From positions 1-64,000 of the forward strand of contig JANXBW010000015.1 in the NCBI GenBank assembly GCA_025060325.1: 64,000 nt of DNA, written 5' to 3'. The translations under genes were made by a program, and so were the position numbers. The notes under the pieces are model-generated. The model was not told the origin of the DNA. It saw only the letters and a list, made by a program, of their open reading frames with translations, and did no database searches. This DNA is from Thermoguttaceae bacterium. Its GTDB lineage: Bacteria; Planctomycetota; Planctomycetia; Pirellulales; Thermoguttaceae. Below are positions 27,849-37,300 of this stretch, in pieces (within the stretch, counting starts at the first letter, position 1; the number at the start of each line of letters is the position of its first letter).

Positions 27849-28841
27849 ATGAGTAGAACCTCGGAAGGTGAGAGAGGCTACGGCCAGGAAGATGATCAGC
27901 TTAGTGATCATCTATCGGGCAAATGGGTGGTAATTGCTTACAATCCCATAGCGGGCCGTCGGCCCACCCGACAACTGGCCGAGAAACTGGCCAACTTTTT
28001 GCAGCAAGAAGGGCTTAAAGTTTCCGTTTTCGATAATGTTTGGCAAGCTTCCGAGATTGCCGCCTCCATCTTCCACTCGGGGCAGTTGCGGGCCTTTGTC
28101 GGCGTCGGGGGAGATGGGACTATTGCTACCCAGGTCAATCACACGCCGCCTGGATTGCCCCTTGCGCTACTCCCGGCCGGCACCGGCAACGTGTTTGCCA
28201 AGTCGGTTGGGCTGCCTACACGGCCGGAATCGATCGCAAGGGCTCTGATCTCGGGAAAAAAGCTAACTCTGGATGCCGGGCGAGCAAACGGGGCCCTGTT
28301 CCTCAACATGGTAAGCTGCGGTTTCGATGCGGCCGTGGCCTCCGCCGTTCATGAAATCCGGCTCGCCAATCGCCGCGGAGGGCATATCGGTTACCGTAGC
28401 TATATCGGGCCTATTCTTGGGACGTTGCGAAGTTATTGCTTTCCACCGCTTGAGGTCACGGTAATCGAACCAGCGAACAGGACAGCTCCTGCGGGCAGCC
28501 CCTCCGATCCGCTTACTTTCCGTGTTCGATGGGTCTTCGTGTGTAACTTACCGCGGTACGGCTGGGGCATCCGTATCGCACCGGGGGCCTCTGCACAGGA
28601 CGGGGTGCTCGACTGCTGGATGTTCGACCGTGGGGGCTTTTGGCGGGGACTGTGGTATGCTTTGTGGGTTCAGCTTGGTGGTCGGCACCGGCGGCTGCGG
28701 GACTGTCGGCACGTCAAAGGACGCCGATTCTTGATTCGTTCGGATGCCCCCGTGCCCTGTCAGCGAGACGGTGACCCGGCCGGACACCTTCCCGTGGAGA
28801 TTGAGGTGTTGCCCCGGCGGGCCACTATCATCGTCCCTTGA
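27849..28841 (+). CDS. diacylglycerol/lipid kinase family protein
   Basis: A 330-residue member of the DagK/YegS/sphingosine kinase superfamily. The catalytic domain has YNPIAGRRP (31-39) and the nucleotide loop GVGGDGTIATQVNH with GGDGT at 87-91, then LALLPAGTGNVFAKSVGLP. The second beta-rich domain shows NMVSCGFDAAVAS and GVLDCWMFD. Members phosphorylate diacylglycerol, ceramide-like or other lipid alcohols at the membrane; the lipid cannot be told here. The N-terminal about 23 residues are extra. No Shine-Dalgarno precedes the chosen ATG. It lies 49 nt before kdsA in the same orientation, which suggests a lipid/envelope operon. Confidence 0.88.
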   Translation: MSRTSEGERGYGQEDDQLSDHLSGKWVVIAYNPIAGRRPTRQLAEKLANFLQQEGLKVSVFDNVWQASEIAASIFHSGQLRAFVGVGGDGTIATQVNHTPPGLPLALLPAGTGNVFAKSVGLPTRPESIARALISGKKLTLDAGRANGALFLNMVSCGFDAAVASAVHEIRLANRRGGHIGYRSYIGPILGTLRSYCFPPLEVTVIEPANRTAPAGSPSDPLTFRVRWVFVCNLPRYGWGIRIAPGASAQDGVLDCWMFDRGGFWRGLWYALWVQLGGRHRRLRDCRHVKGRRFLIRSDAPVPCQRDGDPAGHLPVEIEVLPRRATIIVP

Positions 28842-28890
28842 GTAAGGGGGTGCGCGATACAGGCGTCCCTCTCTCGCGGCTTACGCGGAC

Positions 28891-29763
28891 ATGGATACTC
28901 ACAACGAGCAAATGATCAATCCCTCGGAAAACAAGCCGCTCAACCCTGTCCAAATTGGCCCCTTCCGGTGCGGCAAAGGAGCGCCGCTCCTGGTCATTGC
29001 CGGTCCGTGCGTGATTGAATCAGAGGCTTTATGCCTGGCCGTTGCGGATCAACTTCGCGGCTTGGCAGAGACTCTTAGCATTGGGATGGTGTTCAAAGCG
29101 TCGTTCGACAAGGCTAATCGGACGTCGGTGCGGTCCTTTCGTGGCCCAGGTCTTGGGGAGGGGCTAAGAATTCTGGAAAAGGTCCGCCGAGCTAGTGGTC
29201 TGCCGGTGACCACGGACATCCACTTGCCGGAACAGGCACAACCAGTAGCGGAGGTGTGCGATCTGATTCAAATCCCGGCTTTTTTGTGTCGGCAAACGGA
29301 TTTGCTTCTTGCCGCAGCCAAAACCGGTCGGCCAGTGCACGTCAAAAAAGGGCAATTCATGAACCCGGCCGACATGCGATTTGTGGTGGAGAAGCTGTTG
29401 GCCGGGGGCTGTAATCAAGTGCTTTTGGGCGAGCGGGGCACGTTTTTTGGCTATGGACAGCTTGTAAACGATTTCCGCAGTATTCCCATCATGCAGGGCT
29501 TTGGAGTGCCCGTGGTCTTCGACGCCACTCATAGCGTCCAACAGCCGGGCGGTTTGGGTGGCGCTAGCGGAGGGCAACGGGCCATGGTGGAACCTTTGGC
29601 CCGAGCAGCGGTGGCAGTGGGTGTCGATGCATTGTTTTTCGAGACGCATCCCGATCCGGACTCAGCTTTGAGCGACGGCCCCAATATGGTCCCTCTCGCC
29701 CAAATGGGAATGCTCCTGGGCCGGCTTTGTCAACTGCGGCAATGTGTGGAAGCCTTGCCTTGA
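28891..29763 (+). CDS. kdsA: 3-deoxy-8-phosphooctulonate (Kdo-8-P) synthase
   Basis: A 290-residue aldolase condensing PEP and arabinose-5-phosphate to Kdo-8-phosphate for lipopolysaccharide. Diagnostic segments: [12 protein letters not shown] (35-46), [56 protein letters not shown] and [12 protein letters not shown]. The Cys at position 40, where the metal-free E. coli enzyme has Asn, assigns it to the metal-dependent class. Its presence argues for Kdo-containing LPS and a true outer membrane. About 20 poorly conserved residues precede the fold; M8 is an alternative start. It is probably co-transcribed with the lipid kinase 49 nt upstream. Confidence 0.94.
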   Translation: MDTHNEQMINPSENKPLNPVQIGPFRCGKGAPLLVIAGPCVIESEALCLAVADQLRGLAETLSIGMVFKASFDKANRTSVRSFRGPGLGEGLRILEKVRRASGLPVTTDIHLPEQAQPVAEVCDLIQIPAFLCRQTDLLLAAAKTGRPVHVKKGQFMNPADMRFVVEKLLAGGCNQVLLGERGTFFGYGQLVNDFRSIPIMQGFGVPVVFDATHSVQQPGGLGGASGGQRAMVEPLARAAVAVGVDALFFETHPDPDSALSDGPNMVPLAQMGMLLGRLCQLRQCVEALP

Positions 29764-30364
29764 AACAACTTCAGGTCGCCGCAAGCCCCTAGGAGTCGTA
29801 AGTTATCGGGCGGTTATCTAGTGAACTGCCATCCAAGGTGAGAAAAGAGGTTTTCCTGCTGCAAACGGTTCCTGGCACGTAGATCTTAAAGCCCAAGCCA
29901 GCTGGCGGGCGAAAAGTGCCGCGCTTTGGTCCCGAATCAATCCAAGAGCCACGCCCACTAACGCTACTGGCACTGGAAGGGTTTTAAATTGCAAATTCGA
30001 GTGGACTAGCCAAGAGTTGCTTGGCTGTGAACTTGCCTGAAATCGGGAAAAATGAAGCGCCCTGTCCCCAGGCAGGCATTATCTCCCAAAGATCGCCCGG
30101 GTGTCGGCCTTAGCTTTAGCGGACGGATACCTGCCCGATTTGGCCAACGGATGGACGACCTCTAAAAAGCCGAGCTTTTGCGGCAATAGGGTGGTTTTAC
30201 CCTTGTGGATTGAGTTAATGCCCGTTTCCCGAGGTGGGCTCCGTAGGAAACAGTTTTTCCAAGCCGAGCGCGCAGGTACGCCGCGGCGGAAGCCAGCCCC
30301 CTCCATAATGCAGATTGTGGTTTGATTAACAGGTTTTTGTCGACGCTATATCGAGGCATCAGAT
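29764..30364. other. gene-free stretch
   Basis: Between kdsA and the next lipoprotein gene. No gene with family signal and no T-tract hairpin seen; the promoter of the downstream gene is presumably in its right part. Confidence 0.4.
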
Positions 30365-32230
30365 ATGTCCTTTTTCCCTTTGGAATTCCTTCCGCAAATG
30401 CTACATGCCGCCGATGGAAGCAGAGCGCGACGACCGGCCGGAGGGCGGGAGACAGTCATCTCTTCCGTAAACAAATGGCCACAATGCTTCATTTGGCTTT
30501 TCTGTGGAATGGTGATTAGCTCATGGACCGGGTGTTCTCGTTCGCAAGCACCGGAGGACATCCGGGTCCGCGCCGATGTGGCCATGGAGCGGGCACGGCA
30601 TGACGAGGCCCTTGAGTATGCTCTGCAAACGCTCCGGGATATCGAAGAGTACGATTTGCCGGAAACATTTCGGCAAATGATCGACCGGTTAGACCAATGG
30701 ATCGAAACCCAAAAGCCGCTTGAGAGTTGGCGAGTGGATCCTCTGGTGGAGACGCTCCCGGAAAACCTCCGCAAACTTGTTCCCCAGCTTGGGCTGGATC
30801 GGCTGCGATTTGACCAAGAAGATGGGGTTTTTCTCCGCGAGGTGGTCTGGCTTCGCAACATCGCCAACTGGGCGCCGAAAGGGGCTGTGGATCCGCTGTC
30901 GCAAGCCACGGCGCTTTTTGACTGGGTAGTGCGGAATATCCAGCTTGAAGCCCCCCCAGCCTTGGCCCCGGGAAGCGAAATAGTTCGTGTATTTCCGTTT
31001 CCTTGGGAGGTGATCCTTTTCGGAAGGGGTACTGCCAACGATCGGGCGTGGGTGCTCGTGCTGTTGCTGCGGCAACTGGGCATCGACGCGGGGGTGGTAG
31101 GGGTTATTCGCACTGAGTCGCTTGGCGGTCAACGGATCGACCCATGGGCAGTCGGTGTCCTTGTTGATAAAAAGATCTACCTCTATGAACCTACTTTGGG
31201 TGTCCCTATTCCAGGGCCGGATTCCCCCAAACTGGACCCCGAGGGCCAGTTGCAAGTTCGGCCAGCTACTCTAGAGGAAGTCGTGGCGGATCCGTCCCTT
31301 TTGCGGAAGTTAGACCTGCCCCACCGGCGTTATCCTCTCCAGGCGGAAGATCTGCGAGAAGTGGTCTTCTTCGTGGATGGCTCCCCGGGCTACCTGGCCC
31401 AGCGGATGTTCCTGCTCCAAGCTCGCGTAGCTGGCAAGCTAGCGATTGTGCTTACTGCTTCTCCGAGCGAGATTGCCGAACGTTTTCGCGGGCTACCCCA
31501 CATCAAAGAGGTCAGGCTTTTCCCCCTGCCTTACCAGGCGCTGGAGAATGCCCGACAACTGGGGCAGCAACGTAGCCTCTGGCTACTGCAGAACTTACAG
31601 CCATTTATCCTCGGCCGGGAGTATGGCTCGCCACTGTGGAAGGCCCGGCAGTATCACTTTCGCGGGATCTTCGAAGGTGACTTGACCGCCAGCATGCTTT
31701 ACCAAGATGCTCGAGCACCGGAACGGCAAATTCGTGAACAAAAGTTGGAGCCAGCTTTGGCCAATTTGCTCCGAGAAGTGAAGCTTTACGCCAGTTATTG
31801 GTTAGGAATCGTAGCCGCCGAGCAAGGGAATTATGTTTCCGCTGAGGATTACCTTTTGCAACGGGTGTTGAAAGCCTTTGGCGGCGGCCCGGTGCTACCT
31901 GGTGCTGTGTACAATCTAGCGCGTGTTTACGAAGCGCAGGGAAAGATTCGCGAAGCCATTGACTGGCTTCGCGCTGACCGCCAATCAGCCGCCGCCTGGG
32001 GAAATAGTGTCCGGGCGTTCTGGCTAGAACAGCTGCATCCTACTGCCGCGGCTCAAGCTGGCCAAACTGCCCAGCCTGCCGCCGCGGAAAGTGAACCGGT
32101 CTCGGCCGAGGCAAATCCCCCGCCCACAACCCCCTCTTCCCCAGCCACTAGTCCTTCAGACGAGGACAAACCTCAGGAGGAATCGCCCGCGTTACAAGCG
32201 CCTGCCAAGCCGGCCGAGAAGTCTAGCTGA
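30365..32230 (+). CDS. lipoprotein with degenerate transglutaminase-like domain and TPRs
   Basis: A 621-residue envelope protein of unknown role. A hydrophobic segment (about 38-56) ends in the lipobox SWTGC, with C57 as the likely lipidated residue. Residues about 175-285 follow the transglutaminase-like pattern (ATALFDWVVRNI, then NDRAWVLVLLLRQLGIDAG, then PWAVGVLVDKKIYLYEP), but the catalytic Cys, His and Asp positions read as other residues, so it looks enzymatically dead. Two or three TPR-like helical pairs follow at about 490-580. The C-terminus is a Pro/Ala/Glu-rich tail. Weak GAGG lies before the ATG. Its 3' end overlaps the convergent mtaB by 58 nt. Confidence 0.75.
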   Translation: MSFFPLEFLPQMLHAADGSRARRPAGGRETVISSVNKWPQCFIWLFCGMVISSWTGCSRSQAPEDIRVRADVAMERARHDEALEYALQTLRDIEEYDLPETFRQMIDRLDQWIETQKPLESWRVDPLVETLPENLRKLVPQLGLDRLRFDQEDGVFLREVVWLRNIANWAPKGAVDPLSQATALFDWVVRNIQLEAPPALAPGSEIVRVFPFPWEVILFGRGTANDRAWVLVLLLRQLGIDAGVVGVIRTESLGGQRIDPWAVGVLVDKKIYLYEPTLGVPIPGPDSPKLDPEGQLQVRPATLEEVVADPSLLRKLDLPHRRYPLQAEDLREVVFFVDGSPGYLAQRMFLLQARVAGKLAIVLTASPSEIAERFRGLPHIKEVRLFPLPYQALENARQLGQQRSLWLLQNLQPFILGREYGSPLWKARQYHFRGIFEGDLTASMLYQDARAPERQIREQKLEPALANLLREVKLYASYWLGIVAAEQGNYVSAEDYLLQRVLKAFGGGPVLPGAVYNLARVYEAQGKIREAIDWLRADRQSAAAWGNSVRAFWLEQLHPTAAAQAGQTAQPAAAESEPVSAEANPPPTTPSSPATSPSDEDKPQEESPALQAPAKPAEKSS

Positions 32231-33525
32231 AATTGCTCGGCGGCCAATTGGCCCTGGGGGCTTAGTGCTACTTGCGCCCAAGCAAGCTCGCCAATGGCCT
32301 TAGAGCCTCCCCGCACCAGGACCGGGACATAACGGTCGGCCATCGCCCAGGCATCTGCGGGTGTTTCTTCCGAGGGATTTTCAACAAGAAGCTGCAATCG
32401 CCACCCGGCAAGCGAAGCGATATACTCCTGGCGGAGCTTTTCTCCCAAAGCGATGAGAGTCTCGGCCCGCTTTCGCTTGACCTGGCCGGGTACTTGGTCG
32501 CTCATCTTAGCCGCCGGTGTTCCCTCTCGTGGACTAAATCGAAACACGTGGAGCTTGGCGAAGCGGATCTTTTCCACCGCCTCGCACGTGGCCTCAAAGT
32601 CCTCCTCCGTTTCCCCGGGGAAACCGACCATCACGTCCGTGGTAAGGGCAGGCCGAGGGAGCATTTCCTGGACAGCCAGGCATCGCTCCACAAATTGACT
32701 GGCAGCCCAGCGACGGCCCATTCGCTCCAAAACCCGGTTGGAACCGCTTTGCATCGGCAGATGGAGATGTGGACAAATCCGCTCCGGGAATGCCTTCATT
32801 AACTCAAGCAAAAGGGGAGTAAGCTCGACTGCCTCCAAACTGGATAGCCGGATGCGAAAGCCGTTTCGGCTTCGGATAAGTTGTTCGGCCAGGTATGCTA
32901 ACGAGTTGCCCTGCGGCCCTTGGGAGGCAGCGGCAAGTTCCTCCCGAATCTCCGGCGGAAAATCCACGCCGTAATGCCCCAAATGAATCCCGGTGAGCAC
33001 GATCTCCCGATAGCCTGCGTCCACGAGTCGTCCAACTTCGTCAAGAATTTCCCCAGGCAATCGACTGCTCAGTCGTGGACGAACATACGGGATAATGCAA
33101 TAAGTGCAATGGGAACGGCAGCCATCCTGAATTTTGACGTAAGCCCGATGCCGCCGGGCAAAGCCGCTTACCCCCCTTGGCGGCTCCGACAGGCCTAAAG
33201 AACGGAGGAAATTTGGCAGTTCCGCCTTGTCGCGGATCACGCAACAAACGCCGGGTAAAGCGGCGATTTCTTCCGCGGCTCGAGTTGCATAGCAACCCAT
33301 CACCACAATTTCCGCCGTGGGATTCAGACGAGCCAGGTGACGGATCGCTTTGCGGCTTTTTTCGTCAGCATCACTAGTGACGGTGCATGTGTTCACTATG
33401 AGAAGATCGGCCAAGTCATCTGCGCTTGCCTCCTCGTAACCCAAAAGAAGGAGCCCCTCTCGCAGATACTGGCTTTCATACTGGTTGACTTTGCAGCCAA
33501 GCGTAACAATTCGAAACCGCCGCAT
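32173..33525 (-). CDS. mtaB: tRNA t6A37 methylthiotransferase MtaB
   Basis: A 450-residue radical-SAM methylthiotransferase that converts t6A to ms2t6A at tRNA position 37. The N-terminal UPF0004 domain binds a [4Fe-4S] cluster through C11 (LGCKVNQYES), C47 (NTCTVT) and C78 (VVMGCYA). The radical-SAM cluster is C136, C140 and C143 (DGCRSHCTYC). The TLGCKVNQ opening favours MtaB over MiaB or RimO. A C-terminal TRAM-like part follows. The other gene of this modification route in the window is tsaD (51970), which makes its t6A substrate. The last 58 nt overlap the 3' end of the convergent lipoprotein gene. Confidence 0.93.
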   Translation of the reverse strand: MRRFRIVTLGCKVNQYESQYLREGLLLLGYEEASADDLADLLIVNTCTVTSDADEKSRKAIRHLARLNPTAEIVVMGCYATRAAEEIAALPGVCCVIRDKAELPNFLRSLGLSEPPRGVSGFARRHRAYVKIQDGCRSHCTYCIIPYVRPRLSSRLPGEILDEVGRLVDAGYREIVLTGIHLGHYGVDFPPEIREELAAASQGPQGNSLAYLAEQLIRSRNGFRIRLSSLEAVELTPLLLELMKAFPERICPHLHLPMQSGSNRVLERMGRRWAASQFVERCLAVQEMLPRPALTTDVMVGFPGETEEDFEATCEAVEKIRFAKLHVFRFSPREGTPAAKMSDQVPGQVKRKRAETLIALGEKLRQEYIASLAGWRLQLLVENPSEETPADAWAMADRYVPVLVRGGSKAIGELAWAQVALSPQGQLAAEQFQLDFSAGLAGACNAGDSS

Positions 33526-34358
33526 GAAGTTCTTAGCTCAAATTACTTTTCTGCTGAGTAACCGCCTTATTATTGCGAACGGGATCCTGTCTGGAAGTTG
33601 GTAGGGTGAAAAGACCGGGGTATAAACCGCCAGCTTGGTGCTCGCCAAACAATTCCGACTGGTCCTGGTGACTCTAGCCTGATCCGAGAGTGCTGGGATG
33701 TCCCCTCGGCTAACGGGGAGTCATTCTTGACACCTCGGCGCTACTTCCTGGGACCTAAAATCCCTCTTGCGTGGGTGGAATTTGGCACGGGAAAATCCCG
33801 GCCCACAACGGTCGGTTCACTGGAGCCAATGTGAAAAAAGTGCTTCTTCGACCGAGTCCAACTTTTCCACTTTGGTAACAAGCTCTTATCGCAACTCTCC
33901 CTTGTCACAATTCTAGGTATTTCGATGTCGAATCAATCGGTTCGGAGGGCGCAGGGCGAGGGCCAAGACCGCGGTATGGCGAGGGCAGCAAGGCCGCCCG
34001 GTTGGCGGTCGAAATCCCTTGCTCCATTGCCCCAGATCAGCGCGGCGCTCGGGAGCGCATCCGGGACAACTGGGCTTGACGGGGCGGTTTTTCGGCCGGT
34101 AATTATCGACCTCGCTCATCCTAGCGTTTGTCGCGGATACCTTTGGGGAAGCTAATCTGACGCAGCTTGTCTTAGGAGAGGAAGTGTTCCTCTTGCCGGC
34201 AATCCGGAGGGAATGCGCACATCGTGTTCCCGCTCGGCATGGCTTTTCTGGATCAAAGTCTGATCGGTTGGCTCATGTACTCCAAGCAGGAGGGAAGACG
34301 GAAAGTGGGTCGGTTCCGTAGGGTTGTGCGTCATTGGAAAGGGAGAGCAGAGTTGACA
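33526..34358. other. divergent intergenic stretch
   Basis: Between mtaB and the secretin gene. No small gene, hairpin or clear promoter picked out; in-frame codons extend 45 triplets upstream of the chosen secretin start but do not look coding. Confidence 0.4.
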
Positions 34359-37300
34359 ATGTCACGCAAGAGCTGGATCCTCCTTGTGCTGACTGCCCTT
34401 CTATGGGGCAGCTGGGACGTGGGAAAGGCCTGGGCCGAAAATGCGGGCCGGCCGTCGACTGCCACTCCAGATCAACTACGGGCGCAGTGCGACGATCTGC
34501 TCCGGCGTGCTCGGCAGGCCATGGCAGAAAACGACCTCCAGGCGGCCCGAGCCCTGCTGTCGCAGGCGGAGGCTTTGGGGGTGCAGTATCCTCCGCTTTA
34601 TCCCGGCGACACCCCCCAGAAATTGCGGCGCGATTTGGATCGCAAGACCCAGGCCCTCCAGGCTACTCGCGGCACTGGGCTTCTGGGGGCACTAGTAGGT
34701 AAGGATGAGCCCCCGGTCCCCACCGATCCGTTTGCCGCGGGCGGCGATCAAAAGGCATTGGCCCGCCAATACCTCCTAGAAGGACGGAAGGCTCTGGCCG
34801 CCGGAAATCTGGAGGAAGCAGCCGCGTGGTATCGAAAGGCGGTCGAACTGCAGGTGCCTTTCGATGCCAACGAAGACTCACCTGCTCGGTTGGCGGCCGA
34901 TATCTTGCGGCAAGGTGGTCAGCTTGCTCCACCGGCGTCCCCCGGTTCGCTCCAGAATGTCACGCCGCTTCCCCCCACTAGCTCGACAGCAGGTTCGGCC
35001 GGCCAAGCAAATCCACCGGTCGATCCAGCTCGGCGAGCGGAAAGCGACCGACTCCTGCTTGAGGCCCGTCGAGCACTGGCCAGCGGGGACGTCCGACGGG
35101 CCTCCGAGCTAGTGGAAAAGGCCAAGACGCTGAACGTCCCCTATGGACCCCAGGACGATTCCCCGCAGCGGGTTGAGACCGACATCCGCAATTACGCGGA
35201 ATTGGTGGCGACCCGTACCGGCCGCGGACAAAGCGAGCTTTACCGGGCTCAGTACGCACGCCTCCTCATCCAGCAGGCGGAGGGATTGCTCCGACACGGG
35301 GACGCAGATCAGGCGGAATACCTAGCAAGCCTGGCGGCCCGGCAGGGGGTGACCTTCGGCCCGTTCGAAACCACGCCGCAGAACATAATGGAACGTGTGG
35401 CGTCGTTGCGGGCGCAGCGAACGGCAACCCTGGCGGCGGCTACCACCAACCCGGCCAAGGAGCAGGCCATAGCCTTGGTGCGGCAAGCTCGGGCGGCACT
35501 TGCAGCTGGCGATCTTGCTCGGGCGCAGCAGCTTGCCCTCCAGGCGGATGCCCTTCGTGTGCCCGAAAGTGCCTTCGCCCCGGGCGAAGATCGGCCCAGC
35601 CTGGTGCTCCTAGAGGTGCAGCGCCTGATGGCTCAGCCGGCTCCGGTAACCTCGGCCGCCTGGACCGGCTATCCGTCCACGGCTGGCCCAAATCCGCTCT
35701 TCCCGGCAGCTACAACGGCCGTTTTCAACCCTGCCACCGACCCGACCTATAACCGCTACGCCAGTGCTCAGGGAGTACCGCTGACTCCGCCCACCTTGCC
35801 CGGCGCGATGCCAGCTGCTCCCGCCTCCGGTGTTGGCCGAGCACTTTTCGAGCAAGGCGAGGCTGCTCTCCGCAATCAAGACTATGTGACGGCTGCCCAG
35901 TACTTCCAGCAGGCGGCCCGGTACATCCACGAGCTTGATCCGCTGACTGCGCAGCGGTTGCAGGATCGGCTTCAGCTGACCGCCCTGCAAGTTCCCGGAC
36001 CAGCGGCGGGAGGGACCCCCTCGGCTGACCCTGTCGCCGTGGCCCAGCAGCAGCGGTTCCAAAAAGTGGCGATGGAAGTAGCCCATCAAGAAGGCCGGGC
36101 CAAGGCTATGCTGGCCTCCGACCCCAAAGGCGCCATCGCCGTCTTGGAAGAAGCTCGTCAACAGGTGGAAACGGCGGGACTTGATCCACGGCAGCGGGAC
36201 GCCCTGCTTGCCCGAGTGGATCGGGCTTTGGCCGAGGCCCGCGATTACCTGGAAAAGAACCGGGCCGAGATTGAACTTCGCGAGCGCAATCAAGCCATCG
36301 AACGCGAGCGCCAGCAAGAGCAACTCAGCTTGGCAGAGCGGCAGGAACGCTTGGCACGCATGGTTGACGAATTCAACCGTGCCATGGAAGAGCAGCGCTT
36401 CGCCGAAGCCGAGGTGATCGCCAAGCGGGCTGCGGAGCTTGACCCGGAGAATCCCCTCACCCAGCAATTGATGCTCAACGCCAAGCTGGTCCGCCGGTTC
36501 TTCGACAACCTGGCGCTCCAAAACGCCCGCGAACAGGGCTTCATCGACCAGATGCGCTCGGTGGAACTGGCAGCCATCCCCTTCAACGATATGATCCCCT
36601 ATGCCCATGGGGATGCCCGGGAATGGCAGGCGCTCACAAAGCGGCGGAGCAAATATCGGGATGAGGGCCGCATCACCCGCAGCGAGCAGGAGCTGGAAAT
36701 TGAGCGGCGCCTCCGTACCCCGGTCCTGCTGCAATTCCAGAATGCTCCGCTCAGCCAGGTGATGGACTACCTGGCCCGGATGGCCGGCATCAACATGCAC
36801 CTTGACCCGCAGGGTTTGACGGAGATGGGTGTGTCCACTGATGAGCCGGTCACCATCAACCTCAGCCAAGAAATCTCCGTCAAAAGCGCACTGAACCTGA
36901 TCCTGGAGCCGCTCGGCCTCGGCTACGTGATTAAGGACGAGGTCCTCAAGATCACCAGCGAGCAGCGGCGCCAGGGTCAACTGTATCGCAAGGTGTACTA
37001 CGTGGCTGACCTTGTGACACCGATCCCCAACTTTGTCCCCACCAGCCACATGGGGTTGTCCGGAGCTTACCAGGACGCCTTGGCCGCTGTGGGATTTGGC
37101 GGTGGTAACCCGTGGGGTGGATTCGGTCCAGTGGCGGTAGTCGCCACCCGCGACGGGCGGAGCACCATCCCGGCGCGGATCAACCCAGCCGTCCTCGCTC
37201 AGGTAGCAGGCGGAACGGCTCCACAGGCTACGCCGACCAATGTGCCGCTCATGGGTCCCGGCGGCATGGGTGGGGCTGGCATGGCGGACTTCGACACCCT

